From contig NZ_ML142848.1 in assembly GCF_004138485.1 (NCBI RefSeq), positions 62,001 to 126,000 of the forward strand: a DNA stretch of 64,000 bases. The letters run 5' to 3'. Below are positions 26,312-35,227 of the stretch, one piece after another. Position numbers and translations under genes: made by a program. The notes under the pieces are model-generated. The model searched no databases. It saw only the letters and a list, made by a program, of their open reading frames with translations, and was not told the origin of the DNA. Source of the DNA: Peristeroidobacter soli. GTDB lineage: Bacteria; Pseudomonadota; Gammaproteobacteria; Steroidobacterales; Steroidobacteraceae. Within the stretch, counting starts at the first letter, position 1; each line of letters opens with the position of its first letter.

Positions 26312-27301
26312 GTGGAAACGATAATCCTCGGGGCGCAAGGTTTCGATCTGAACCTGCTGCGCGTCCTCATTGCGCTGGATCGCACGCGTCATGTCACCAA
26401 AGCCGCCGCGCTGCTGGACATGAGTCAATCGGGTTTCAGCTCCGCCCTCGCCCGGCTGCGACAGCACGCCGGAGATGCACTGTTCGTCCGTAGCGCGGCG
26501 GGCATGACGCCAACGCCACGTGCGCAGAAGATGATCGAAGCCGCGCGCAATGCTCTGATCACGGTGGGCGAAGGCGTGCTGGCACCGCCGGCATTCGAGC
26601 CCGCAACCGCGTCGACTGAATTTCGGTTCGCGATGTCCGATCTCGCCGAGATCGTTTTCTTGCCGAAGCTGCTCGGCCACCTGCAGCGAGTCGCTCCGCA
26701 GGCGAGCGCGAGCAGCGAGCAGTTGTCAGAGGACGCGGTGCCGGCCGCGCTTGCCGACGGTGCGGTGGATCTGGCGCTCGGTTATTTTCCGGAGCTGTCG
26801 ACCCAGATCCATTTTCATCAGCGCCTGTACCGGCATACCTTTGCCTGCCTGGTCCGCCGGGGACACCCGCTCGATCAGGGGCGCCTGACGACGAAGGCGT
26901 TTGCATCGCTGGGACACATCGTCGTCGCATCGCCGGCGCGCAGCGGCAGGTTGTTCGATACCTGGCTGCATCGCAAGCGGATCAAGCGGCGTATCGTGCT
27001 GCGAACGCCGCACCACCTCAGCCTGCCGACCATCGTCGAGAGCACCGACTTGATCGCCATCGTGCCGCTGGCGGTCGGCGCGCGCTTTGCGGAGACCAAC
27101 GCCGTCGACCTGATGGCTCTGCCCTTCAAGCCGCCGATGTTCAACGTCGAGCAGCATTGGCATCGACGCTTCCAGCACGACACGAGGCACCGCTGGCTGC
27201 GTCAACAGATCGCCACCCTGTTCAACGACCGCAGCGACGACTGGGCGGCCGTTGAACAGAGGCTGTATGGCGCCGGGCTGCGCAAGAAAGCCGCTCGATA
27301 G
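26312..27301 (+). CDS. LysR-family transcriptional regulator
   Basis: A 329-residue regulator with an N-terminal winged HTH (about 12-70: FDLNLLRVLIALDRTRHVTKAAALLDMSQSG, here read as separate segments FDLNLLRVL and HVTKAAALL) and a C-terminal periplasmic-binding-like effector domain. It is most like the NodD/PcpR subgroup that starts with 'DLNLL'. The GTG start at 26312 has no clear Shine-Dalgarno. It is divergent from the Rieske oxygenase, the classic arrangement for a LysR activator responding to the aromatic substrate, so it probably controls that gene from the 89-base gap. Confidence 0.85.
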   Translation: METIILGAQGFDLNLLRVLIALDRTRHVTKAAALLDMSQSGFSSALARLRQHAGDALFVRSAAGMTPTPRAQKMIEAARNALITVGEGVLAPPAFEPATASTEFRFAMSDLAEIVFLPKLLGHLQRVAPQASASSEQLSEDAVPAALADGAVDLALGYFPELSTQIHFHQRLYRHTFACLVRRGHPLDQGRLTTKAFASLGHIVVASPARSGRLFDTWLHRKRIKRRIVLRTPHHLSLPTIVESTDLIAIVPLAVGARFAETNAVDLMALPFKPPMFNVEQHWHRRFQHDTRHRWLRQQIATLFNDRSDDWAAVEQRLYGAGLRKKAAR

Positions 27302-27306
27302 CGGCG

Positions 27307-28926
27307 TCAACGCACGCGTTGTAACGACTCTCCCAGCAATGCCCAGCCGGGATCGAACGATGCCACGCGTCCTTGCGGATCGATGCCGAACGTGACGAAG
27401 AATTGCATCAGCTCGGCGCCGGCGCTGCTGACATGCAAGCGAAAGGTCTCGCCGCGCCAAGGTTCGAGGCGCCAGCGGAAGACTCCAGGTAGCCGCAGGA
27501 ACAACTCGTTGCCCACGTGTTCGATACCGACCTCGCCGAGCTCCGCATTCCGATACGGGCCGGCATATTCGCGCAGCGGCAGCGAGGGTGGCATTCGCTT
27601 GCCGCGACTTCGCTGCAATTCGAGCTGGTGGCGTCGTTCTTCCGCCTCGGCGCGCTCGGCGACTCGCAGCAGATCCCCACTCCAATCGTGCGGCTCGACT
27701 TCCAGTAACGCGTCCAGGATGCGCATGGCAATCGCTGAATTCATCAAACCGTGCCCGCCGCGCCCGTAGCTGTTGGCAAGCACGACCACGCCCATGCGCC
27801 GCTCCGGAATCATCGCAATGAGCGACATCGCGCCCAGCAGCGCGCCGCCATGATCGATATAGCGATAGCCACGAAAAGTGTCGGTGAACCAGCCGAGCGC
27901 GTAGCCCGGCGGCCCGCGACTCGGACTCACCCGCTCGACCACGCTCGAAACCGCGCTGAACGACGACGACGGCGATTCGCGAATCAACGTCTGGGTCGTA
28001 TGCAACTCCGCCAGCGTCGCCTGGCGCAGCATCGGTTGCCCGTCGCTCAGATGCCAGCGCGTCCATTGCAACAGGTCGTCCAGATTGGAGACGGCGGAGC
28101 CAGCGGCGGCGCCGCCTTGCAACGATATCTGCCAGGGTAAAACAACGGCCGCCGGGGGCGCGTGCCAGTGAGGCATCGAAACGTTGTCGTTGAGCGCGAG
28201 CTCCAGGCTCACCGCACCGGCCGGCGCCTGACCATACATGCTCGGTGCCAGATGTTCCGGTCGCCACAGCCCCGCCGTATCGACACTCGCGAAGCTGTTC
28301 TTCATGCGCAGTGGCGCGAACAACCGTTGCTCGACGAACTGCGCCCAGCTCATCCCCGAGACCGCGCTCACCAGCTCGCCGGCCACGTCGTAGAGCGAGT
28401 TGCTATAGAGCATCGAATCACGGAATGACGTGAATTGCCGCAGAATCCGCGTGCGGTTCAATACATCGCGGGCGGTCATGGGCACGACGACCTCGGTGCC
28501 GCCCTCGAAGCCCACGCGATTTGCGAGCAGATCGCGCACCGTGACTCGGGACGTCACCCACGGGTCTGAGAGTCGAAACGCCGGCAAATGATCGATGACC
28601 AGATCATCCCAACGAATCCGCCCCTCCTCGACCAGCAGCGCCAGCGCCGCCGCGGTCACCGCTTTGGTCAGTGAGCCGATCTCGAACAGGCTCTGCGTAT
28701 CCAGGCGCTGCGGCTTGCCGATCTCTCGGGCGCCATAGCCCCTGGCGAAGACGACCTCGCCATCGAGAACGACGCCGACCGCCACGCCGGGCACTTGCCA
28801 ATCCCGGCGGGCCTGTTCGATATAACCGTCGAGAGCGACGACTCGCGAGTCGTCGGCCCTCACAGTGCAGGTGACGAAGCAAAGCGTGATAACGATCCGC
28901 CACGCGCAGCGAGCGATGTGACTCAT
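27307..28926 (-). CDS. Serine hydrolase of the class C beta-lactamase/PBP fold
   Basis: A 539-residue exported enzyme with a signal peptide (1-24). Active-site motifs are SLTK (Ser85, Lys88), YSN (Tyr174-Asn176) and HGG (359-361) in place of KTG, as in esterase and D-aminopeptidase-like members. The C-terminal 130 residues form an extra lipocalin-like beta domain. It begins 1 base after the TonB receptor stop, so it is the fourth gene of a FecI-FecR-receptor operon. Periplasmic hydrolysis of the imported ligand (ester or peptide bond) is an inference from that linkage. Its stop lies 5 bases from the convergent LysR gene stop. Confidence 0.82.
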   Translation of the reverse strand: MSHIARCAWRIVITLCFVTCTVRADDSRVVALDGYIEQARRDWQVPGVAVGVVLDGEVVFARGYGAREIGKPQRLDTQSLFEIGSLTKAVTAAALALLVEEGRIRWDDLVIDHLPAFRLSDPWVTSRVTVRDLLANRVGFEGGTEVVVPMTARDVLNRTRILRQFTSFRDSMLYSNSLYDVAGELVSAVSGMSWAQFVEQRLFAPLRMKNSFASVDTAGLWRPEHLAPSMYGQAPAGAVSLELALNDNVSMPHWHAPPAAVVLPWQISLQGGAAAGSAVSNLDDLLQWTRWHLSDGQPMLRQATLAELHTTQTLIRESPSSSFSAVSSVVERVSPSRGPPGYALGWFTDTFRGYRYIDHGGALLGAMSLIAMIPERRMGVVVLANSYGRGGHGLMNSAIAMRILDALLEVEPHDWSGDLLRVAERAEAEERRHQLELQRSRGKRMPPSLPLREYAGPYRNAELGEVGIEHVGNELFLRLPGVFRWRLEPWRGETFRLHVSSAGAELMQFFVTFGIDPQGRVASFDPGWALLGESLQRVR

Positions 28927-28927
28927 G

Positions 28928-31369
28928 TCAGAACCGATACAACGCCTGACCCGTCACGGTCCGCGCCGGATTCACGTGCACGCCGAATCCGAAGCCGTTG
29001 TACGCCGGTGTGTAGTACTTCTCGTTGAATAGATTGGTTGCGGCCACTTGCAAGCGCCAGCGTTCGAAGTTGCGAAACACCCGCACGTCGAACTCCGTGA
29101 AGTCGCCGAAATCGAAGCGGACCGGCCGGCCGTCGAGGCCAAGATCCGCGGAGAATGCGACGCGGCCGCGTTTGTGAACGACACCCGCGCCCACGCCGAA
29201 CCCCTGCAATGCGCCGCCCTGGAACTGGTAGCTGCTGAACATCGACAAGCCGAACTTCGGCGCGTTCTCCGGCTGATAGCCCTTGAACTCGCCGTCGATG
29301 AATTCGGCGTCCATCCAGCCCAGCGAACCGAACAATTCCCAGCCGGCCAGCACCGTGCCCTGAAACTCGACTTCGACGCCCCGGCTGCGCTGGGTGCCGA
29401 TGGCATCGGAAAACGGCGTATTGATGCGCGACTGCGCGATGTTGCTACGTTCCATATCGAACACCGCCAGCGAATAGGAGAAGCGCGGCGACAGCGTGCC
29501 TTTCAGGCCGATCTCCTTGGCGACCCCCTCCTCCGGAGCGATGAATCGATTCACATCGCTCAGCAAGGTCTGCGGCTCGAAACTTTCGCCATAGCTGGCG
29601 TAGAGATTCAGGTTCGGCGTCAGCGCATAAGTGACACCGCCTTGAAACGTCCAGACGCTGGTCTGCAGATCGACGCGATCGTACGGCGTATCGCTGCCAG
29701 GCAAGGTGGCGTCGCCCGATCGCGTGTGATCGCTGTTGTCGTCGCGCGAGTAGCGACCGCCGATCAACACCGTCAGCCGGTCGATGGGACGAATGAACGC
29801 CTGCGCGGTGACGCCGAGACTCTCCTGCTCCAGGCGCCGCTGAAAATAATCGCTGTAGTATTCGGGCCCGTTCGGGCGCGGCGTAGCGGTATTGTAGGTG
29901 GGATCGAAGACGCTCGGCGTCGGCGCATTCGCGCTGGAGTACAGCAGCGGATTCTTCAGCGTCGAGTAGTCCGCGCCGACGAACAACGTGTGGGTATGTC
30001 CGAACAGCTCCACGTCGCCATAGACGTTCACTTCCGCGCCGTCGAGCGTGAAGCTGTTGTCGTTACGCTCGGCGAAAGAGAACAGCGGCACGCCGTCGGC
30101 CTGGAGGTAACCGCTGTTCCGTTGCGAGTACAGCAAGTCCTGTTGGTTGTGTTGCGCATTGAATCGCAAGGTCCAGTCGCCCGCGAAACGATGCTCGAGG
30201 CTCGCCTGCAGCAGCTTCGCCTCGAACTCGCTCCTGTTCCAGGACGCGCCGTTGAAATGCGAGCGCGGCAGATTCGGCACCACCAGCAAGTTCGGATCCA
30301 TGCCCGTCGCGAAAGCCTGGTCGAGATCGCCCAGATACTGCAGCCCCGCGCTCCACTGCGGCACCAGGTCGAACTTCTGATAATTGAAACGCACGTACGC
30401 CGAAGTATCGGGGCTGAACTCGTACCGCAACGTCGGTGCGATCACGGTCGTTTCCTTGCCGGCATAGTCGAGATAGGAATTCTCATCGAGGCGCGCACCG
30501 ACGAAGCGATAGGTCAGTGCGCCATCGTCGGTCACCGCACCGTACACATCCGCATCGGCCCGATAATGATCGAAGCTGCCCACTTCCAGTTTCAGCTCGC
30601 CGCCGAACTCGCTGTGGGGCATTTTCGAGGTGGCGTTCAGGGTGCCGGCGATCGAGTTCTGGCCGTACATGGTCGAAGTTGCGCCCTTCACCAGCTCCAG
30701 CCGTTCGAACGAGGCGAAGTCCAGATTGAAGTCGGCGCGCAGCCGGAAGCCGTCGATCTTGACCGCGTTGTTGCTCTGCTGACGAAAACCGCGAAAGTAA
30801 TTGACGGTGAAATTGTCGGTTCGATGGGTCGTGCCGCCGGTCGCATCGACTCGATAGACGTCCTGAAAGGTCTTGATGGCGGCGAAGTCCATCACGTCGC
30901 CGGTGATGGCCATGACGGTCTGCGGGGTGTCCTTGATGGACAGCGGCACTTTCAACGCGGTGCCGGCGGTGTCGTCGTGGAAGCGGGCGCCATGCACCAC
31001 GATCTCATCGACGACCTGCGTCTGTTGCGCCCCTCGCTCGGCGGCGGCGCGCACGACGATGGAGCCATCGCCCTCCATCACATACTCCAGCTGCGTGCCT
31101 TCGAGCAATCGTTCGACGGCCTGCTGCATCGTCATGGTGCCCGAGACCGCCGTCGACCGCTTGCCGGACGTCATTTGATGAGGCGCGATCACGATCACGT
31201 CGGACTGGCGCGAGAACTCCACGAGCGCTTCGGCCAGCGACTTGGCGGGAATATCAAACTTCTTTACCGGCGTCTCCGCGCCTTGCGCGGCCGTCGTCAC
31301 TACTGCGCCGGCCAATGCGATCGCCACGGCGCAACTCAAACGCCAACGGCGCAGGCTGTTCGACACCAT
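28928..31369 (-). CDS. TonB-dependent siderophore-type receptor with STN signalling domain (FecA-like)
   Basis: An 813-residue receptor starting at ATG 31369 (GGGGAG upstream; the ATG at 31384 has no such site). The signal peptide is followed by an STN domain (about 35-105; FDIPAKSLAEALVEFSRQS) that contacts FecR, then a plug with VKGATSTMYGQNSIAGTL and a barrel ending RTVTGQALYRF, with a terminal Phe. Ligand binding should signal through FecR to the ECF sigma factor encoded upstream, which would raise transcription of this operon. An iron-siderophore is the usual ligand, though related systems take carbohydrates. Confidence 0.88.
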   Translation of the reverse strand: MVSNSLRRWRLSCAVAIALAGAVVTTAAQGAETPVKKFDIPAKSLAEALVEFSRQSDVIVIAPHQMTSGKRSTAVSGTMTMQQAVERLLEGTQLEYVMEGDGSIVVRAAAERGAQQTQVVDEIVVHGARFHDDTAGTALKVPLSIKDTPQTVMAITGDVMDFAAIKTFQDVYRVDATGGTTHRTDNFTVNYFRGFRQQSNNAVKIDGFRLRADFNLDFASFERLELVKGATSTMYGQNSIAGTLNATSKMPHSEFGGELKLEVGSFDHYRADADVYGAVTDDGALTYRFVGARLDENSYLDYAGKETTVIAPTLRYEFSPDTSAYVRFNYQKFDLVPQWSAGLQYLGDLDQAFATGMDPNLLVVPNLPRSHFNGASWNRSEFEAKLLQASLEHRFAGDWTLRFNAQHNQQDLLYSQRNSGYLQADGVPLFSFAERNDNSFTLDGAEVNVYGDVELFGHTHTLFVGADYSTLKNPLLYSSANAPTPSVFDPTYNTATPRPNGPEYYSDYFQRRLEQESLGVTAQAFIRPIDRLTVLIGGRYSRDDNSDHTRSGDATLPGSDTPYDRVDLQTSVWTFQGGVTYALTPNLNLYASYGESFEPQTLLSDVNRFIAPEEGVAKEIGLKGTLSPRFSYSLAVFDMERSNIAQSRINTPFSDAIGTQRSRGVEVEFQGTVLAGWELFGSLGWMDAEFIDGEFKGYQPENAPKFGLSMFSSYQFQGGALQGFGVGAGVVHKRGRVAFSADLGLDGRPVRFDFGDFTEFDVRVFRNFERWRLQVAATNLFNEKYYTPAYNGFGFGVHVNPARTVTGQALYRF

Positions 31370-31461
31370 CGACTCACTCCCCATGTTTTTGTCGACCCGC
31401 AGGGGGCCTGTGCGAGTGAGACAATCGAGCGCGGGCGATTCGCACCGCGGGCGGGAAAAAA

Positions 31462-32460
31462 CTATTCGGCGCGCGGCGCCAGACGAATCGTGCGCTCATC
31501 GACGCGAATCACCTCGATGGGCAAAGCGCGCGCCAGCACTTCCAGCATCCGGTCGATCTGATCGGCGCGAAACGCCGCGGTCAACTGCAGGTCGCCGACC
31601 GACGGATCGGCGAGCTGAATCTCGCCGCCGTAGTAACGAGTCACATCGGCGACAACGTCACGCAAGCGCGCATCGACATAAACGAGACGCCCGGATCGCC
31701 AGGCGGCCAGATTCTCCTGCGCGACTGGAAACGTGGCGTTCAGCTGTCCGGAATTCGAAACGCTCGCGCCCTGCCCCGCGGTCAATGCATGGGCGCCACG
31801 CAGTGTCGGTTGTGCGTCGGCCTTGGCAGTTGCCGTCGTGGCCTGCGCGCCGCCGTTCAATACTTCGACGCGCCCTTCGAGCACCGACACCCGAATCGAA
31901 TCGGCGGCCCGTGTGACGTCGAACCGTGTGCCCACCACGCGTACCGTCGTAGCTCCGGCCGATACGAAAAACGGCCGGCTCGGATCGTGAGCCACATCGA
32001 AGAACGCCTGCCCATCGAGCAGCTTCACCCGGCGCTCCCGATCGTTGAAATCGACGCTGATCCGCGAAGCGGCGCCGAGCGAGATGGTCGTGCCATCATC
32101 GAGCGTCACTTCCTTGAGCTGCGCCACCTCGGTGGAGAACCGCTCGCCGGTAAGCAATGGCACTCCAACCCGGAACAGCAACGCACCGATCACCGCCACG
32201 ACTACGGCCGCGGCGGCTGCAAGCGGCCAGGCCCGCCTGGTCGCAGACGGCGCGGGGCTCGTGGGCACTTCATCGATCAAATGCCCCATTCCACCGATCA
32301 TCGACCAGGCTGCCCGCTGGGCCTGGAACACTCGCTCATGCTCGGCGTCGGCGCTCAGCCAGGCAGCGAAACGGTCACGCTGCTGGCTCGACGCGCTCGG
32401 GTCGCTCAGTATCACCAGCCATTCGCTGGCTTCCTCTTCGATGCGCGAAAAGGCGTTCAT
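31462..32460 (-). CDS. FecR-family anti-sigma factor/signal transducer
   Basis: A 332-residue protein with a cytosolic N-terminal domain (EASEWLVILSDPSASSQQRDRF) that binds the sigma factor, one membrane segment (about 79-99), and a periplasmic FecR domain (VTLDDGTTISLGAASRI). The C-terminal STN-like segment is also typical. It relays the receptor's ligand-bound state to the FecI-type sigma factor. Its ATG overlaps the sigma stop (ATGA), and the TonB receptor follows after a gap of about 92 bases. Confidence 0.9.
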   Translation of the reverse strand: MNAFSRIEEEASEWLVILSDPSASSQQRDRFAAWLSADAEHERVFQAQRAAWSMIGGMGHLIDEVPTSPAPSATRRAWPLAAAAAVVVAVIGALLFRVGVPLLTGERFSTEVAQLKEVTLDDGTTISLGAASRISVDFNDRERRVKLLDGQAFFDVAHDPSRPFFVSAGATTVRVVGTRFDVTRAADSIRVSVLEGRVEVLNGGAQATTATAKADAQPTLRGAHALTAGQGASVSNSGQLNATFPVAQENLAAWRSGRLVYVDARLRDVVADVTRYYGGEIQLADPSVGDLQLTAAFRADQIDRMLEVLARALPIEVIRVDERTIRLAPRAE

Positions 32461-33032
32461 CGGCCGCCTCGCTTGCTACCGCCCGCGTCGTTTACTTCCA
32501 ACAACATGCGGCCGCATTCCCGCACGGCCAGAGCGACATGTTTACGAATGACTGACTCCGACAATCCGGCCCGCCGCGCGATCTCGGCGTAGCTCAACCC
32601 TTCGACTCGATTCAGCAGCAAGTAGGATCGGCGCGGCTGAGGCATGGCGCGGATGGCGGCCTCGACCAGCGCGTAATGCTCCTCGGCCTGCGCGCTTTTC
32701 TCCGGGCTGATCTCATCTCGAACCTGCTGCAGCTCCTCCGTCTCGGGCATCGGCGTGAGAAAGCGCCGGCCGATACGCTCACGCTTGCGGTAGTTGAGCA
32801 CGATGTTGACAGCGGTGCGGTACAGGAACGCCCGTGGATTGAGTACCTGACTGGGCGCGACCGTCGCGAAATTGACGAATGCCTGCTGAGCCACGTCTTC
32901 CGGCTCCGGCGGTCCGCCCCCAAACCGGGAGCGAACGAACGCCACCAGCTCCTTGCGGTAGCTTCCATACAGCACCGATAAGGACATCTCAGACCCGGCC
33001 AGCGCCGCTTCTTCAGCTGAACCCTCGCTCAC
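32457..33032 (-). CDS. ECF sigma-70 factor, FecI-like
   Basis: 191 residues from GTG 33032. An ATG at 32987 (MSLSVLYGS) is an equally possible start, and neither has a good Shine-Dalgarno. Region 2 reads LVAFVRSRFG, then EDVAQQAFVNFA; region 4 has RVEGLSYAEIARRAGLSESVIRKHV. It directs RNA polymerase to its own cell-surface-signalling regulon, probably the receptor and hydrolase genes here. It overlaps fecR-like by 4 bases. A divergent PsiE-like gene starts 143 bases away. Confidence 0.85.
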   Translation of the reverse strand: MSEGSAEEAALAGSEMSLSVLYGSYRKELVAFVRSRFGGGPPEPEDVAQQAFVNFATVAPSQVLNPRAFLYRTAVNIVLNYRKRERIGRRFLTPMPETEELQQVRDEISPEKSAQAEEHYALVEAAIRAMPQPRRSYLLLNRVEGLSYAEIARRAGLSESVIRKHVALAVRECGRMLLEVNDAGGSKRGGR

Positions 33033-33175
33033 GGATTCGAGCTTACTACGGGCCGCGGCCGCCGTAACAAAATCCGCGGGCCGGTGCGGATCGGGGTGGC
33101 TCGATTGTCTATGTGTTTCATGGGCGCCGAATCTGCACATTGCCTACATTGCCCGGCCGTCGCGTCCGTGAGTTG

Positions 33176-33643
33176 ATGCGATCCATGCAACCGCCGTCGC
33201 GCCTGTGGCATCTGTTCGACCGCTGGGTCCTGGGCATTCTCGAAGCCATTCTGGCGTTTGGCATCGTGGCGGCGATCGTGGTCACGGTGTGGCTGGTCAT
33301 TCGCCGCATCCCGCACGCGATGATGCAAATCGACAACGTCGCGGAATTGCAGCAGGCGGTACAGGCTCTGTTTGCCGGCATCCTGCTGGTGGTGCTCGGC
33401 CTGGAGCTGATGGATACGCTCAGGAACTATTTCATCGAGCACCGGATGCGCGTCGAGCTCCTGATCAGCGTGGCATTGATCGCAGTCGCACGCCACGTCA
33501 TCCAGCTCGATTATGAGCACAGCGAACCCAAGCTCGTAGCCGCGATGGCCTTCCTGGTACTGGCGCTCACGGCCAGCTATGTCGGCGTTCGCGCGCTGAT
33601 GCGCAAAGACACCGAGAGGGAGCAAAACAGCCCTGGTCCATGA
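33176..33643 (+). CDS. PsiE-family membrane protein
   Basis: 155 residues from ATG 33176 (a longer frame from 33113 adds a polar head with no membrane role). Four hydrophobic segments are visible. The central block LELMDTLRNYFIEHRMRVELL followed by VALIAVARHVI (shown here as two parts of a longer conserved stretch) matches PsiE, the phosphate-starvation-inducible inner-membrane family whose molecular role is not known. It overlaps the next gene by 4 bases (ATGA). Possible relevance: a polyphosphate kinase lies close by, but on the other strand. Confidence 0.7.
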   Translation: MRSMQPPSRLWHLFDRWVLGILEAILAFGIVAAIVVTVWLVIRRIPHAMMQIDNVAELQQAVQALFAGILLVVLGLELMDTLRNYFIEHRMRVELLISVALIAVARHVIQLDYEHSEPKLVAAMAFLVLALTASYVGVRALMRKDTEREQNSPGP

Positions 33644-34416
33644 TGCGCATACTCATCGCCGCGATCTTCTCCTTTCTGCTGTTCCTGGGCACAGTGGCGT
33701 GCCTGCGAATGGGCTGGCGGCTGGGCCGTGCCCGGTTGCGCGCAAGTGGCGAAGACTCGGTCGCCGGCCTCGGCGCGATCGAAGGCGCGATCTATGCATT
33801 GATGGGCTTGCTGATTGCCTTCACCTTTACCGGCGCGGCCCAGCGCTTCGAGAATCGCCGCGATCTCATCGTTGCCGAGGTCAATGCGATCGGTACTGCA
33901 TGGCTGCGACTCGATATTCTCGATGCCGAGGCGCGTCAGGAGGTAAGGACCCTCTTCAAAGAATATCTGGACGTGCGCATCGCCACGTATGCGAACGTCA
34001 GCGACACCGAGCTGACCGCGGCCCGCGTCGCCAGATCGCTGGAGCTGCAGAAGGCGATTTGGAACCGGCTGATCGCGGCCGCAAAGCAGGACCCCACGGT
34101 CCGCACCACTTCGAGCGTGCTGCCGCCGGTCAATGAGATGTTCGACCTCGCGAACACCCGGCTGCTGGCCACGCGGCAGCATCCGCCGCTCGCCATTTAT
34201 CTGATGCTGGCGTTTCTGATCCTCGTCAGCGCGGTGTTCGCGGGCTTCGCCATGGCCAAATCGGAACGACGCAGCATGCTGCACATCGTCGGCTTCGCCG
34301 CGGTCGTCAGTATCGCGGCCTATCTCATTCTGGATCTGGAATTCCCCCGCCTGGGACTGCTGCGGGTCGACGCCTTCGATGAAGCCTTCCTGCAACTGCG
34401 ACGGTCGATGGAATGA
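33640..34416 (+). CDS. Membrane protein, DUF4239/bestrophin-like
   Basis: A 258-residue protein with membrane segments near 3-20, 48-65, 183-203 and 212-232 and a cytosolic helical middle. The stretch GAIYALMGLLIAFTFTGA, then RFENRRDLIVAEVNAIG, is typical of DUF4239 proteins, which are distantly bestrophin-like and of unproven function. It is translationally coupled to the PsiE-like gene. Its stop is 9 bases from the convergent PPK2 stop. No specific substrate can be suggested. Confidence 0.65.
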   Translation: MMRILIAAIFSFLLFLGTVACLRMGWRLGRARLRASGEDSVAGLGAIEGAIYALMGLLIAFTFTGAAQRFENRRDLIVAEVNAIGTAWLRLDILDAEARQEVRTLFKEYLDVRIATYANVSDTELTAARVARSLELQKAIWNRLIAAAKQDPTVRTTSSVLPPVNEMFDLANTRLLATRQHPPLAIYLMLAFLILVSAVFAGFAMAKSERRSMLHIVGFAAVVSIAAYLILDLEFPRLGLLRVDAFDEAFLQLRRSME

Positions 34417-34425
34417 ATCCGTGCC

Positions 34426-35217
34426 TCAAAACCGCTCCGCTACATATTTATAAGGATAGTCCGGCTCCCGATAGCCCTTCGGCCCCTGTCGCTTCGGCAG
34501 TTTGACTTTCTGGTACGGCGCCTTCTTGTACGGAATCCGACTCAGCAGATGACTGATGATGTTCAGACGTCCCTTTCTCTTGTCGTCGGTCCTGGCAACG
34601 AACCACGGCGCCCACTCCGTGTCGGTGGTCTTGAACATGTCGTCGCGCGCGCGGGAGTAATCGTACCAGCGTCCGTAGGACTTCAGATCCATGGGCGAGA
34701 GTTTCCAGATCTTGCGGCCGTCGTCGATGCGATCCTGCAGGCGCCGCGTCTGCTCCTCCATGGACACTTCGAGCCAGTACTTGATCAGGATGATCCCGGA
34801 GTCGACGATGGCTTTCTCGACTTTGGGCGTGGTGTTTAGAAACTCCCGGGCCTGGCTTTCCTTGCAGAACCCCAGCACGCGCTCGACGCCGGCCCGGTTG
34901 TACCAGCTGCGATCGAAGATCACCACCTCGCCGGCCGCGGGCAGATGCGGCACATATCGCTGCACGAACATCTGACTCTTCTCGCGATCCGACGGCGCCG
35001 GCAAGGCGATGACGCGAAACACTCGCGGACTGACCCGCTCGGTGATGGCCTTGATGGTGCCGCCCTTGCCGGCGCCGTCGCGCCCTTCGAAGACGACGCA
35101 CACCTTCAGCCCCTTGTGCACGACCCACTGCTGGAGCGCGACCAGCTCGACGTGCAGTTTCTTGAGTTGCTGGTCGTACTCCTTGCGCGTGAGCCCGCCT
35201 TGCTTGGATTGTTTCAT
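34426..35217 (-). CDS. ppk2: Polyphosphate kinase 2 (PPK2)
   Basis: 263 residues from ATG 35217 (an upstream ATG at 35244 would overlap the previous gene). Walker A is GRDGAGKGG, followed by the lid region and the FDRSWYNRAG motif that defines PPK2. The enzyme transfers phosphate between polyphosphate and nucleoside phosphates in the cytosol. Length fits the one-domain short PPK2 group. It begins 10 bases after the permease gene of an RbbA-type exporter, in what looks like one operon, an unusual partner that might link efflux to energy supply. Confidence 0.9.
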   Translation of the reverse strand: MKQSKQGGLTRKEYDQQLKKLHVELVALQQWVVHKGLKVCVVFEGRDGAGKGGTIKAITERVSPRVFRVIALPAPSDREKSQMFVQRYVPHLPAAGEVVIFDRSWYNRAGVERVLGFCKESQAREFLNTTPKVEKAIVDSGIILIKYWLEVSMEEQTRRLQDRIDDGRKIWKLSPMDLKSYGRWYDYSRARDDMFKTTDTEWAPWFVARTDDKRKGRLNIISHLLSRIPYKKAPYQKVKLPKRQGPKGYREPDYPYKYVAERF

Positions 35218-35227
35218 GTCGTCACCG

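Noticed and set aside
33033-33140. Extra 36 codons upstream of the sigma factor start as part of the protein
   Set aside because: The segment is rich in His, Pro and Arg and lies before the usual region 2 start. It would also crowd the divergent PsiE-like promoter.
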